DNA from: Scilla litardierei
Taxonomy: Eukaryota > Streptophyta > Magnoliopsida > Asparagales > Asparagaceae
DNA length: 64,000 nucleotides
Assembly (NCBI GenBank): GCA_030789695.1
Contig: CM061133.1
Coordinates: 90,991,248-91,055,247, forward strand
Reading direction: 5' to 3'
Shown here: positions 34,965 to 47,231 of the stretch, in pieces
Position numbering within the stretch: position 1 is the stretch's first letter
Layout: every line of letters begins with the position of its first letter
Program-made: the position numbers and the translations under genes
Notes under the pieces: generated by a model
What the model saw: the letters and a program-made list of their open reading frames with translations, nothing else
The model's database searches: none
What the model was told of the DNA's origin: nothing

Positions 34965-36820
34965 TGATTTCTTTGGACTCAAAGTCTAGTGAAATTTCGA
35001 TCCTCATGGCACAAATTCCCCATACATATTCCATAGACCCTAATAACAAAAAGAAGGTCATTCGTATTTACGATCACCTTTGTTTGATGGCACCGATTAC
35101 AGTTATTGGAAACAAAGGATGTCCATCCACATTACGTGGATTGACTTGGTCTTGTGGAAAATCATTAACGAAGACTTCACCCGAGTTGATAAACCTACGC
35201 CAAAGCAATACAAGGAAAATGAACGATTAGAGAGCTTAAATGCTAAGGCCATGAGCATCTTAGTTTGTGGTCTTAATAAAGTCGAATATAATCGTATTTG
35301 CTCTTATGCCATAGCACAAGAGATTTGGACTAGGTTAGAAGTGACCCAAATGAAGGTACGTCTGAATTTAAAAAGACTCGTATTCGTATGTTGTTACAAA
35401 AGTATGAGAACTTTTATCTGCTTCCTAATGAAGATATTAACTCTAAGTTCTCTCGCTTTGCAGATATCATGAATCCTCTCAAGGCACTTGGAAAGGAAAT
35501 TCCAGAGGAAGACTTGGTAGGAAAAGTCTTATACTCAAGCTTCGGAGATTGGATACAAAAGAGAACGACAATAGAGGAAGTGCATGATCTAGCATCCATT
35601 ACTTTCGAACAACACATGTGAAAGTTAATGGCATACAAAGAGCAAATGAAGATGTTGAGCAATGAAGCACCCAAGAAGGAGAAGAAGCCTCCTAAGGCGG
35701 AAAAGAGCGAAAAGAACCTTGCTTTCAAGGCAATCAAGTGGCTCGACGACATAGATGAAACTGAAGCAGATGAGATTGCTCTTGTAGTCAAAGGATTCTC
35801 CAACTTTGTAGGCAACAACATGAGAAAAACCGAAAATATGTGGAGAAGTAAGAAAAAGGATGAAGATGACAAGTAAAGCTCTGCTCCAAGGTGCTTTAAG
35901 TGCACTAAACAATGACACTTGAAGGTAGATTTCCCTCTTCGTAAGGGTAAAGGAAAGGATAATATTGGCAATGGAGGAAAGAAGCCAACTAAGCAAGGAA
36001 TGATGGCGGCATAGGGTGATAGCAATGTCGAAGAACTTTTAGATGACAATGCTTCTGACGACAATGGAACTTGATTCATGGCAGGTAGATCAAAGGTAAA
36101 ATCTAAGCCTAGCAAGTCTAATTTTGATGAAGGAAAATTTCAAATAAGTGAAGACATGTTTTCAGACATGGAAGAAGCTTACGAATACCTAGTTGAACTC
36201 TTTAAGGAAATGGCTCCTAGATATATTAAGTTAAGAAAATCACGAGACACCTTAAAAGAAGAACTAGGAAGTGTGATAAATGAGAGAGATGAACTCTTTG
36301 CTAAGTTGAGAGAACAAAAAGAAATTATTAATAGTTTTGATGAAACCCACATAGTGACCAAGATTCTAGAACTAAAAGAAGCTAATAATAGACTGGCTAG
36401 ACTAGAACATAATAACTCAAATTTAGCCAAAGAATTGAAAGAGAAAATTAGCTCTCTTAGCTCTAATGAATACGAAATAAAATTTTTAACCCAAAAATTA
36501 GTTAGCTACGAAGAAAAACTAGAAGAACCTTCTAAAGATTATTCTAGCTTAATAAATGGCGAAAACATAGTTAGTGAAGTGGACACTAGTAAAAAAGAGA
36601 GAAAATATGAAGCTAGGATAAGTGAACTTGAAAAGGAAAACAAAAATATTAGCTCTACAATTAAAAAATTAACTAGTAGCCAAGTAAGCTTCAACAATAT
36701 GATAAATGGGCTTAACGATAATACTAGCAAACATGGCCTAGGATTTTAAAAGAAGAAGAAACCTAAAAGGACCAGGGAGAAGAATTTTGCTAAATACATA
36801 AGTGATGCTCCTGAAACTTA
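34964..36820 (+). pseudogene. gag: SIRE-like Copia Gag with C-terminal coiled coil
   Basis: Gag homology starts shortly after the primer site. The F-D-G-T-D-Y-S-Y-W-K motif (35080) and the following helical core are typical of Copia gag. At least two frame changes (near 35078 and 35360) and in-frame stops at 35619-35621, 35874-35876, 35913-35915, 36012-36014 and 36072-36074 disable it. The CCHC knuckle at 35892 has lost a glycine to a stop and its last cysteine to phenylalanine. The final 224 codons (36078-36749) are a clean lysine/glutamate-rich coiled coil ending in K-H-G-L-G-F, the extended gag C-terminus usual in SIRE/Maximus elements. Pol is missing. Confidence 0.85.
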
Positions 36821-36850
36821 CACCTAGAAGCCACCTAGCAATGGCACGAA

Positions 36851-38509
36851 TGCCAAGCGCTAGATGTATCCTAAATGCGAATTCCAGGTACTTTACACAA
36901 GCGTACGGTGTCAGGTAATAGTATAAATGATTATCGATCCCACAGGGAGGGTAGTGATGTTATTATCTTGGGCTATTTCCAAATATCGGAATTTAGGTAG
37001 CAGTCGGTTTCAACAGATTGTTTGTTTCGGATTGTGATCAATTAATAGAGACTAGGGCTTTAGGACTCACCACTAGGATCGTCGGATGTCAATGCTAGGT
37101 TAAGACTCTTACGTTGCTTTGGCTTTATTAGGGATTGTCAAATCTAAGATGTGGAATTCATGGCTCTAAGCACCATGAATCTAACGTATCGCATTAACCC
37201 CGCTCTCGCGACAGACGTACACGATCCGTGCATTAAGAATCGACAATATTCATGCCACTCTCATGGCCAGCATGATCTCAACTCATGCTACTCTCGTGGG
37301 TTAGAGTTTCGATGTATTTTGGTGGTTCTTATTGACGCAATGACGGTAGCCATCAATTAGTAATATTGTTCATCGGTGGATCCCATCAAGACATGAGCCG
37401 GACTTGGTCGCGTGTCCTAATTGAATCCACTAACTCCCTAATTAAGTTTATAGGATACTCCTTAAGCCAATCGATTTCACTGACCGTGGGCACGATCTCA
37501 GTACGAGATCTCCTACAAACATTTGCAAGATCGACCAAAATACGTCTCTTTTATACCAAAGCAACCTAAAAATCCTAACTTTGCATCTAAATCCTAAAAT
37601 ACATGGGCTAATCCATTAGCCCTAGATGGAACTACTCAGGCATCATAGAAAAAACAATAAAAGATTCAATAGAAGCAAATGAATTCATCATTGTAATAGA
37701 AGACATCAAAATCAATAGAAAGTTTAGAGAATTGTTACCAACACGTCGTGGAGCAATAGCAAACCAAAGAGAATTAAGAAAATACAGTTTTCTTGTACAA
37801 AAGAACAATAAAAATCCAATCTTTGTCTTCACAAAATTAGCGACGACACAAAACTCTCTAGATCTAAAAACACTAATTAAAACTAAAGATTTGCTAAAAA
37901 ATCTAGATGTCTCTAAAATAGGGTAAAAACGTGCTTATATACAAGGGGTGGGGACCCCACAAAAAAATTAGAAAATCTGGGCACTTGGGCCTGCAACTTG
38001 CTGGGTGCATCGCGCTACTCGATCGAGTAGTGGCGCCTGCTCGGTCGAGTCGACTTCAGGCTCTGCTTGCCGCTGCTCTGCTTCTGGCTGATACCGGCTA
38101 CTCGGTCGAGTAGCCCCTCTACTCGGTCTAGCTACAGTAGATCTGAACTTCCTCAAAAATGTTGCTCTGTTGGATGACGTCTCGGGTCGAGTACGTGAGC
38201 TGCTCGGTCGAGTTTATTTGCTGCTCGGTCAAGTAGGTTGAGTCCGTTTCCATGTGATTTCTGCATGTCAGATCAGCCGAGTAGCTGATGCTACTCGGTC
38301 GAGTCACCTGAGAAACTAATGCTGAATTTGGCCATCTCTCGCTCTCTTCTCCTCCTCTCCTAATAATTTTCCTCCTTGCCTTGGCGAACTCGCATGGGGC
38401 CTTGCCAATGACATCTCGGTCGTGCCGGATGTGTCCATGTCTCAAAATAGCTCCAATTCGCTCCAAAAATCCTGAAACTCCATAAAGCTCTACAATTTGT
38501 GCCATTACA
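36851..38509 (-). repeat. Putative solo LTR, minus strand, related to 50672-52491
   Basis: Read on the minus strand it shares the order of features of the 50.7-52.5 kb LTR: a 'tttcagg-tttggagcga-ttggag' start, a cluster of CTCGGTCGAG palindromes (38010-38310), a TATA box (37935-37942), 'ttttaccctattttag', and a 'ctccctgtgggatcga...ccgtacgctt' end. Hairpins lie downstream of the TATA (for example stems 37156-37163 and 37173-37180). Edges are TG at 36851 and CA at 38509, but the flanks (ACGAA and CTATT) do not match, so the right border is approximate. No coding sequence. Confidence 0.7.
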
Positions 38510-38580
38510 CTATTCACCCCCTAGTGTGTTGCTGCTAGTATTGTAAGGGTAAGACGATCCTTACAATTGTTATCAGAGTG
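38510..38580 (+). other. End of a Copia 5' LTR and primer-binding site
   Basis: 'ctattcaccccctagtg' followed by GATCCTTACA (ending 38565) is a Copia LTR end. It is followed by TTGTTATCAGAGTGAGG, a one-base variant of the tRNA-iMet primer site. The rest of this LTR is not present to the left. Confidence 0.75.
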
Positions 38581-38601
38581 AGGTTATAGCATACAACAAC
38601 G

Positions 38602-39089
38602 ATGGCATTCAACGTTATATCTGCGTCTCATGAAGAAGGTCTATCAATCGTACGACCCATGCTCTTCAACGGAACCAACTACACAAGTTGGAAGATCAAT
38701 ATGATGATCTACTTGGAAGGTCAAGACCTATAAGACATCAAAAATTCACCAATTGAGAAGCCTACTACACGTGCGGCTTCAAGAACAAACGCGGAGAAGG
38801 ACTCGATCAAGTTCAATGCGAGGGCTATGAATGCATTCCATTGTGCCCTCACTCACAATGAGTTCAACCGCATCTCCATGTGTAAAACGGCCAATGAAAT
38901 TTGGCATACATTGAAGATTTCTCATGAAGAGACTTCAAGGGTAAAGAAATCTAAACAATTCATATTTAGATCTAAATATGAGTTGTTTAAGATGCTGGAA
39001 GGTGAAAACATCTTGGAGATGTTCACAAGGTTCACTGATATCATGAACGCTTTGGAATGAAGTGGGAAGGTGATTTCCCAAGAGGATTG
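38602..39089 (+). pseudogene. Copia Gag, N-terminal fragment
   Basis: The ATG at 38602 is 36 nt after the primer site. The frame has the Copia gag motif L-F-N-G-T-N-Y-T-S-W near residue 21 and continues through T-R-F-T-D-I-M-N-A-L near residue 148. In-frame stops occur at 38731-38733 and 39058-39060. It is cut at 39090 by a Tekay-type LTR, after about 160 codons. It differs in sequence from the gag at 34964-36820, so it comes from another Copia element. Confidence 0.82.
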
Positions 39090-39090
39090 T

Positions 39091-40193
39091 GTCATGGCCA
39101 GCTTCCCAAAACGACAGAAGCGAAACGTGACTAAGGTGCGCATGGGACGGGGCTATGAAGCCCAGACCCAATAAGCGTTTGTAGGGATACCATGAAGTTA
39201 CAGGTTCTTGCATATAAAAGTTCTGAACTAAGGAATAAGAGTACAAACAAGGAAACTGCATTCATTAATATAAAGAGAATATATCCAGCGAGTACAAAAG
39301 TCTAACAAGGAGCCTAGGCATGGCTACAACACGGAAAAAGAAACTAATGGTGCTATGCACCCAACCTAAAACAGGAAGCAAAAAGGTGCTACACACCCAA
39401 ACTAGAAAGCGACTAAACCTCCAAAGTCAGCAATAGAGGAACCTCTAAGACTGGTCCTCACTCGGGTCGTACTCCTGATCAGCAATGCACTCCTGCTCTA
39501 AGTCCTCTGGTACCAGCTCCGGATCTACTAACCCTGTCTTGATACCTGACGTACAAACACCAAGAGAAAGTGGTTGTACGTCAGGCGAAGTCTGCAAGTA
39601 AACATGAGAAGACTCCACTGCAAGGTGTATAGCATTTAAAGTATGACATTTTAAAGGTTGTTTACATGATGATTATGCAACAGCATGGCAGATATGTATA
39701 TGTGCAAGAAAGTAAAAGACAACACTGAAAAGTAAACGTGATAGGCAATAGCTAAAGCGTGTGCTACTGGCTACAAGACTAGACTATACAAGGCAAGCCA
39801 AGACAAGTGTATATCACGAAGGGTTCACGCCTTACGATTTGAGGGGGATCAAACCCTCTCCCCGTGCGACCGCTCAACCCTATCCCAAACCAAGTGCACA
39901 AGACAAGACATGACAAGGGATCACCCACTCACTCGACGAGTGCCCTATTCGCCTGCAGGCTTATGTATCGTGCCAAGGGTTCACTCTCTCTAGCTTGGAG
40001 AGTGCCCTATTCGCCCGTAGGTTTATACATTACCAATCGTGACAAGGGATCACCCTCTCTAGCTTGGAGAGTGCCCTATTCGCCCGCAAGCTTATGCAAT
40101 ACATGACATGACAAGACGAGAATGGATGAGAGTTACATGACATGATAAGACTGGATGAGAGTTGTTCATTCAAGGGGGTCCACACGCACGCAC
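39091..40193 (-). repeat. First segment of the old Tekay-type LTR
   Basis: Non-coding. A hairpin (GCTTCCC with GAAGC) lies near its left edge. Between about 39890 and 40090, 'gggatcaccc' / 'agtgccctattcgcc' words repeat three times with a spacing near 80 bp. Confidence 0.65.
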
Positions 40194-42514
40194 TGTCACG
40201 CCCCGCTTCCCTAAAATGGAGGCGAGACGTGAAAAGGTCCGCACGAGAGTGGAGCTGTGAAGCCCCAAACCCGATAAGCGTCGAAAAACATAAGCAGGTC
40301 CTTGTAACCGCAAGCGGAACAACAATAATAACACAAGGAGAGACAGAAACAAATCTCAATCTCAGAAAATGTCCAACATTAAAATTAAGTTCAACATCCA
40401 GAAAAGCCACCAGGCTAAAAGAAAAAGAGTCTAAAGGCCCAGAACAAGGCCAACAATGACAAACATAAACAGAGTATAGGTGCTACGCACCGACAACAAA
40501 ACAGCAGTCTAACACAAAAAGGGGAAAGCTCAACGAAGACACTAGGACTGGTCCCCAGTGCCAACGTACTCCTCGCCAAACACAGATTCGGGCACGGCGT
40601 CCGCAAACACCTCGTCCTCGACAACGGACTCAGGCTCGGGATCTAAATGTGTCACCCAAAAGAGTAAAGGGGCACATGTCAGCAAGTCTAAAAGACTTGA
40701 GCAAGGAAACTGAAGGTAAGGTAAACTAGCAACCTAGCAGTTATAGTATGATGCATGACATGGCAAGTATAGTATGGAAGTGACAAGTAAGGGAAGTACG
40801 AGTAGCAAGTATGTCACGAATAACAAGTAAAACACGGACAAGTACAAGTCAAGTGGTTCACGTCAAGTGAACAGTCAAGTAAACAAGTTGTGCACAGAGA
40901 TTCCGCCTGTTAGGCTAGAGTGGCTGATCGGGCCAACTCCTAAGCTCAAGTGACCGTTTATCTCTACCCCTCCATGTGTATCGAGCCAGGGAATTACCCC
41001 GAACACGGAATGCTCGCTTCTGGAACACGAGCTAGGAAGTGTATTTAACATGTATGGCGTAGGGTTATGCCCACGTAAAGTGGGTGCCTAGCCGGAAACT
41101 AGTAGGTCGGGCATTGGCTATCAACCAACTCACGTAGCCCGCTTCTGGAACACGGGCCAGGAAACACAAGTATTGTAGCGTGTGCTACGAATGCGACATA
41201 CAACATGGATAGCATGGATGACCATTTATTCGCGTACCGTTAATCAAGATTAAACATGACATGATAGTTATGCAACATGATAAATGACGGTCCTAGCTTC
41301 GTTGTCAAGCTAGTTCCGGAAATTGCGCCAAGACGAGTATCATTTCGTCGCCTAGTCTCTTTTACGCCTACAACAAGCAAATGGCCTAAAACATGGCCCA
41401 AACCCTAAGTGGCAAGTTTCACTTGCCTAGCACCGAGGATGACGATCAACGAGGGTTCGTTCCACGGATGCTAATCTACAGGGAAGTCGCTGTTATGGAG
41501 AAACAATCATCAAAACAACATTCATTTCATTAGGGTTTCCTAAAAACACAACGGGTTATGCAAAACATTAAGAGGTCAATTATTACCGTATCGGAGGCGG
41601 AAGAATGATGCCGAGCAAGCACGGCAACGGAAGAAATGCTCCGGGGAACCTAAGGTTCAGATCTGCAATAGATGGGGAAAATCTGGAGAAATGGGGTTTT
41701 GGGGGATTTTGGGGGATTTGATGAAGGTTTGAGGAAGATGAGAGGTAGAATGTGTTAAGTGAGTGTTTGGATGATGGATTTTGGGCTTGGGATGAAGGAA
41801 TAAGGGTTTGAGGTAGTAGGGGGCTCAATGGGGGAGAAACTAGGGTTTTAGGTCATGAGGAAGAAGAAGAAAACGTTTGGGAGGGGTTTAAATAGGAAAT
41901 GCTGGCAACTGCCCAGAAATTAGGGTTTCGACACTGATTAGTCGGTCAGAGAACAACCACTGACCGACTAGTTTGGCATCTAGTCGGTCGAAAGATGAAC
42001 TTAGACCGACTAAGAATGAATAGTAAATGGTACCAAAAATAGTTAATGAGTTAGTCGGTAAAAGAAGCATTGCTGACCGACTAGTTTGCAACCTAGTCGG
42101 TCAACCAACGTTCTTAGACCGACTAACGATAAACAGTAACTCCTGAGAAATTTACAAAGTCAACTAGTCGGTTCAAGAAGGTTTTCCGACCGACTGGATC
42201 GTCATCTAGTCGGTCGGTGACCCTTCTTACACCGGCTAACGTGCACCAAAAGTTCTGAAATGGAGCGCGAAGCTCCGGGATCGATTCCTAAGACTCCTAG
42301 GCTTGATCTAACAATAAGATATGACCGGTATGAAGCCCATCACGAATGACTTACTCCAAAATCGACGATCAACGGAAGAAGCTAAGAAAATACGACGAAA
42401 CGATCGAAAATGAAAGCTACGGGGACGAAAACCACACATGTGGAGAAAATCCACCAAAACATATATATATATATATAATATAATAATCCAGATACATGAA
42501 AACCAGTCGTTACA
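40194..42514 (-). repeat. Tekay 3' LTR
   Basis: Edges are TGTCACGCCCC and AGTCGTTACA. On the minus strand a TATTTAAA box lies at about 41887-41896. Upstream of it (41936-42240) is a cluster of about ten TAGTCGGTC / GACCGACTA words. A CT-to-GA hairpin (CGCTTCC with GGAGGCG) lies at the U5 end. Confidence 0.94.
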
Positions 42515-42552
42515 TCCTCCCCAACTTAAGAAAAATTCCGTCCTCGGAATTT
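42515..42552 (-). other. Polypurine tract and adjacent hairpin (Tekay)
   Basis: On the minus strand AAGTTGGGGAGGA (42515-42527) directly precedes the 3' LTR. Next to it is a perfect 8-bp stem (42533-42540 with 42545-42552) closed by a 4-base loop. The same arrangement is found at 54003-54040 and 61962-61998 with changed but still paired stem bases. Confidence 0.85.
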
Positions 42553-42560
42553 CCCAACAC

Positions 42561-45500
42561 TCACGTATCCGGGAACAAAAGTGGGAAACGCTCTCCCATC
42601 TCTTCCTCATTCTCCCAAGTAGACTCTTCAGGCGAGCCATGTCGCCACATCACCCTCACAAGATTGACAACCTTGTTCCGAAGTGACTTCTGACGCCTGT
42701 CCAGAATCTGCACTGGCTGCTGGTCATACGTCATATCAGGGCGAACGGTAATCTCCGAAAAATCCACAGCATGAGATGGATCGCTAATGTATCGACGAAG
42801 CTGCGACATATGGAAAACATTGTGAACTCCCTCCAAAGATGGCGGCAAGGCTAAGCGGTAGGCTACCTCGCCAACCCTCTCCAAAATGTCAAACGGTCCA
42901 ATGTATCGCGGGCTCAACTTCCCTCGCTTCCCAAAATGAATCACTCCACGATTCGGGGAAATCCTCAGAAACACATGATCTCCAGGCTGAAACTCCAAAG
43001 GACGACGTTTAGCATCCGCCCAATGCTTAAAACGGTCCTGAGCAATCCTCAGCCTCTCCCGAATATTCCTGACGACCTCCACAGCCTCCACAATCATCTC
43101 AGGCCCCAACAGCTCCCGATCCCCAACGTCATCCCAACTCAATGGCGATCGACATTTCCTCCCATAAAGAGCGGCGAAAGGCGCCATGCCAATACTCGCC
43201 TGGAAGCTGTTGTTGTAAGAAAACTCCACCAAGTGCAGATGGTCCTCCCACGAACCCTTGAAATCCAACATGCACGCTCTCAGCATGTCTTCCAAAATCT
43301 AAATCGTCCTCTCAGACTGGCCATCCGTCTGCGGATGGTACGCTGTGCTGAAACTCAGACGCGTACCCAAACTCTTCTGCAAAATCTGCCAGAACTGAGA
43401 TGTGAACCTCGTGTCTCTGTCCGACACGATACTCACGGGGACCCCATGAAGTCGCACGACCTCCTCCATATATCTCCTCGCTAGCGCCTCAGTGGACTGT
43501 CCCACTCGGAACGGAATAAAGTGCACGAATTTGGTCAACCGATCTACGATCACCCAAATCGCGTCATTCTTCTTCGGACTCCGAGGTAGTCCAGTCACGA
43601 AATCCATAGTGATGTGTTGCCATTTACACTCTGGAATCGGAAGCGGTTGTAGCAACCCGGCCGTACGCTGATGCTCCGCCTTCACTTGTTGGCAAACCAA
43701 ACACTTGGCTACACTTTGAGCCACACTCCTCTTCATGCCATGCCACCAATAATTCAGACGAAGATCCTTGTACATCTTGGTGCCACCAGGATGCACAGAA
43801 TACGGCGAACTGTGTGCCTCCACCATCAACTCCTCTCTAATATCCCCAGCTGGCACACACAACCTGGCTCCAAACCTCAGTGACCCATCCTCATGAATCA
43901 AAAAGTCAGTCCGCAGACCGGCTTCTACCTGTTCCCGGATCTTCACCAGCTTCGGATCCTCAGCCTGGCTAGCCTTGATCCGATCCACGATCGTCGACTG
44001 TATCTGCATACACATCAACGAAGAAGCCTCCCCAGGAAGAACAATCTCCACACCAGACTCGCAAAAATCCTGCTGCAATCTCCACTACGAGGTCAAAATC
44101 ATCACCGCTGGAAGCCTACTCAGTGCATCCGGAACCACATTCACCTTGCGAGGGTGATACTGCAAATCAATCTCATAATCCGCCATGAGCTCCAGCCACC
44201 GACGCTGTCGCATATTGAGCTCCTTCTGAGTAAAAATATACTTCAAGCTTTTGTGATCGGTGAAGATCTTCACTTTCTCACTCAGCAGGAAGTGCCTCCA
44301 AATCTTGAGCGCAAACACAACAGCAGACAACTCCAGATCATGTGTCGGGTAATTCTTCTCATGAACCTTGAGCTGACGAGAAGCGTAAGCTACAACATGT
44401 CCATGCTGATGCAAAACACAACCGAGACCCTTGCCAGAAGCATCGCAAAAGATCTCAAATCCACCGCTGCGATCAGGCACAACAAGAATAGGGGCAGTCG
44501 TCAATCTCTCCCTCAGAACACCAAAAGCATTCTCACAATCACCCGACCAAACAAAAGGTACATCCTTCCGCGTCAACCTGGTCATCGGCTCAGCAATACG
44601 GGAAAAGTCCTTAATGAAACGCCGATAATATACCGCCAAACCAAGGAAACTCCGAATCTCAGACGCAGACGACGGAACAGGCCACTCTCCGATGGCCCTA
44701 ATCTTCTCGGGATCCACAGAAATACCATCCCCAGACACCACATGCCCCAGAAAAGCAACTCTATCCAGTCAAAACTCGCACTTCGAAAAGTTAGCATACA
44801 AACGATGCTTCCTCAAAATCTCCAATACCGTCCTCAAGTGCGAGGCATGCTCCTCCTCCGACCTCGAATAAATCAGAATGTCGTCAATGAAGATAACGAC
44901 AAACTTATCCACAAAGTCGTAGAAAATCAGGTTCATCAGATTCATGAAAACTGCGGGTGCGTTAGTTACGCCGAAAGGCATAACCACAAACTCATAGTGT
45001 CCATACTTCGTCCTGAATGCTGTCTTCGGAACATCATCCTTCTTCACCTTCAACTGATGGTAACCACTCCTCAAATCCAATTTAGAAAACACCCTTGAAC
45101 CTCCAAGCTGATCAAAAATATCATCGATGCGAGGCAACGGGTATTTATTCTTGATGGTCACCGCATTCAACTCCCGATAGTCCACGCACATGCGACGCGA
45201 ACCATCCTTCTTCTTCACCAACAGCACTGGTTCTCCCCATGGAGACACACTAGGATTGATATAACCCTTCTGCAAAAGTTCATCCAGTTGCTTCCGCAAC
45301 TCTTCCAACTCTGCAGGCGCCATACGATAAGGCGCCTTCGAAATCGGCTGCGCTCCCGGAATGAGATCAATAGAAAATTCTAAAGCTCGATCAGGTGGCA
45401 AACCAGACATCTCCTCGGGGAAGACGTCATCAAAATCTCGCATAATCGCTGGCCTCTCCAACTCCATCTGCAAAGCCGCAACCTCCACCGGCCTGTCCCG

Positions 45501-45883
45501 AAATCTGACAGGACCAAGCGAACTACTACTACGACTAAACTCAAATACTGGATGTTCGGGAATCTTGAACACCACCTTCTTCCTCCGACAGTCGATCGTA
45601 GCATAGAAGCTCGCAAGCCAATCCATCCCAAGGACCGCATCATAGTTAATGATGTCGTGGACAACGAAATCAGCACAAAGCTCACGTCCACAAACCACCA
45701 ACAGGCAAGAATTGCAGCCACGATGCACCGAGACCACACCGTTCCCTGTGACGATATTCCAACTCTTAGGAAGAGAGGACGTCGACAAGGAATGCTTCTC
45801 CACGAAGCTCCGGGCCAAAATACACATCGACGCACCTGAGTCAAAGAGGACTCGTGCAGGAAATGTGCAAACCAAAACCACAC
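42561..45883 (-). pseudogene. pol: Tekay Pol: protease, RT, RNase H, integrase, chromodomain
   Basis: Domains on the minus strand, in order: aspartic protease with L-F-D-S-G-A-S near 45845; RT with C-V-D-Y-R-E-L-N near 45185 and the F-I-D-D catalytic box near 44890; RNase H starting at F-C-D-A-S near 44460; HHCC zinc domain of integrase (43800-43670); DDE core with D in MDFVTGLP, D in SDRDTRF and E in GQSERT; and a C-terminal chromodomain (L-R-N-K-V...W-R...E-E-S-T-W-E, 42720-42575). Three single-base nonsense codons interrupt it: TGA 44769-44771, TAG 44085-44087 and TAG 43299-43301. All blocks stay in one register. The chromodomain is thought to guide integration to marked chromatin. Confidence 0.93.
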
Positions 45884-45994
45884 CTAGCAAACAGTCTAAC
45901 AATCAAATACTATTCTAGCAACAAACATGAGCAAGCAACCAACATAATCAACATTTAACTAACTAAGGAAGAAAATAGCTAGAACGAGCGTTAC
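45884..45994 (-). other. Intron-like segment between gag and protease
   Basis: On the minus strand a 111-bp U-rich segment starts at CAG|GTAACG and ends TTTGCTAG|GTG. It carries several in-frame stops. Its removal joins the gag C-terminus (after V-I-T) to the protease N-terminus in frame, because the length is a multiple of three and both ends split the same glycine codon. A second element keeps the same donor position (55027/55028, CAG|GTGTTT). The alternative is ordinary degenerate spacer with a chance GT and AG. Confidence 0.6.
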
Positions 45995-47114
45995 CTGTAA
46001 TAACCTCGTCCACGGCCATGCTCTCCTCCTCAGTCATCAGAAAGGCCTGCCTTCTCGACGGAACAGCCTGCCGAAAGGCCTGTCTCTGTGGTACAAGGGG
46101 CACTCCATGTCCAGCGGGCACATGGGCTCTCTGCTGCAACGGCGGTGCTACAACAGGTGCCCTCCAAGGCTGCTTCGACCTCGGACAATCCTTCATGGCA
46201 TGAGTAGGATCCCCACAGACGACACACTAGCCCAGGAATCTCCTACACTGATCCTTGACGTGCCCGGTCCTACCGCAGAAATGGCAAGTCTTCAAAATAG
46301 GCCCTCCTGGCCTCTTGAACTGAGCTGGCTGATTAGGCTTGAAACCAGGCCTAACCATCGCTCTGGCCTGCTCCATAGGCCTCTTCCCAGCACCAGAAAC
46401 ATATCCCCTCCTCTGACTCAGGTTCAGCTCCCGCCGCCTGGCAGCGACCAGAACCTTCTGATAAGAGTCCAGATCAGAGGAAGACACAAAACTTTGGAGC
46501 TCCAAAGCAAGTCCCTGCAGGAACCTCTGAGCCCTCTCATCAGCATCCTGCACCATCTTCGGCGCGAACCGACTAAGCGTTGTGAACTCTTGGTGGTACT
46601 GGTCCACCGTCAAGCTCCCTTGCTTCAGATCGATGAAACGCTGCAGCATCTCCTTCTTAGCAGCCTTCGGAAAGAACTCCTCGTCAAACCTAGACTTAAA
46701 GGTAGCCCAAGCTATCGGCTCCACCAACATCTTCTCTTCCGCATCCCACCAGTTTCGAGCATTATCCTTGAGTTGTCGCTTCGCCAAATCAACCCATCCA
46801 GCCGGGGTGATCTTGGTCATCTTCAAGTTATCCTCAATGTTCCGAATCCACTCATCGGCAGCCAGAGGACCCTCAGACCCATCAAAATATGCGGGACCCA
46901 GCTCCCGAAATTCCTTCGCTCCCGGCTAGGAGCGAGGGGCCTCCGGAGTCGCCCGAGGAGCTCGACCAGCCGGAGCATTCTGGACTTGCAGGAGCACGCC
47001 TTGCTGCACCTGCATCATCTGCATCATCTCCCCATTGGGGGGTTCCCGCTCAGGCTCCTCGTCATGAGGGGGTGCACCACTATCTCCACCATGGGTGATT
47101 CGTCTTCCTGCCAT
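45995..47114 (-). pseudogene. gag: Tekay Gag
   Basis: Starts at ATG 47114 with an acidic/glutamine-rich N-terminus, then the gag core (D-E-W-I-R-N-I-E, N-A-R-N-W-W, F-D-E-E-F-F-P, F-x-x-L-S-R-F-A-P). Two zinc knuckles follow: CHFCGRTGHVKDQC (C-x2-C-x4-H-x4-C) near 46285-46245 and CVVCGDPTHAMKDC near 46225-46185. TAG codons at 46926-46928 and 46227-46229 interrupt it, the second between the knuckles. The C-terminus, E-E-S-M-A-V-D-E-V-I-T, leads into the intron-like segment. Confidence 0.9.
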
Positions 47115-47231
47115 CTAGTGACACAGAAAACGAAATAATTAGACTCATAGCTTATGAATCGGACGTCGAACTTAGTTTATTGGACATTCTAATATTATTA
47201 TCGCTATTCCGACAATTCGCAGGTACAGAAG

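Noticed and set aside
43893..45098. 401-residue plus-strand ORF
   Set aside because: It is the antisense shadow of the Tekay pol gene and lacks any recognisable motif. The 46107-47138 plus-strand frame is likewise the shadow of gag.
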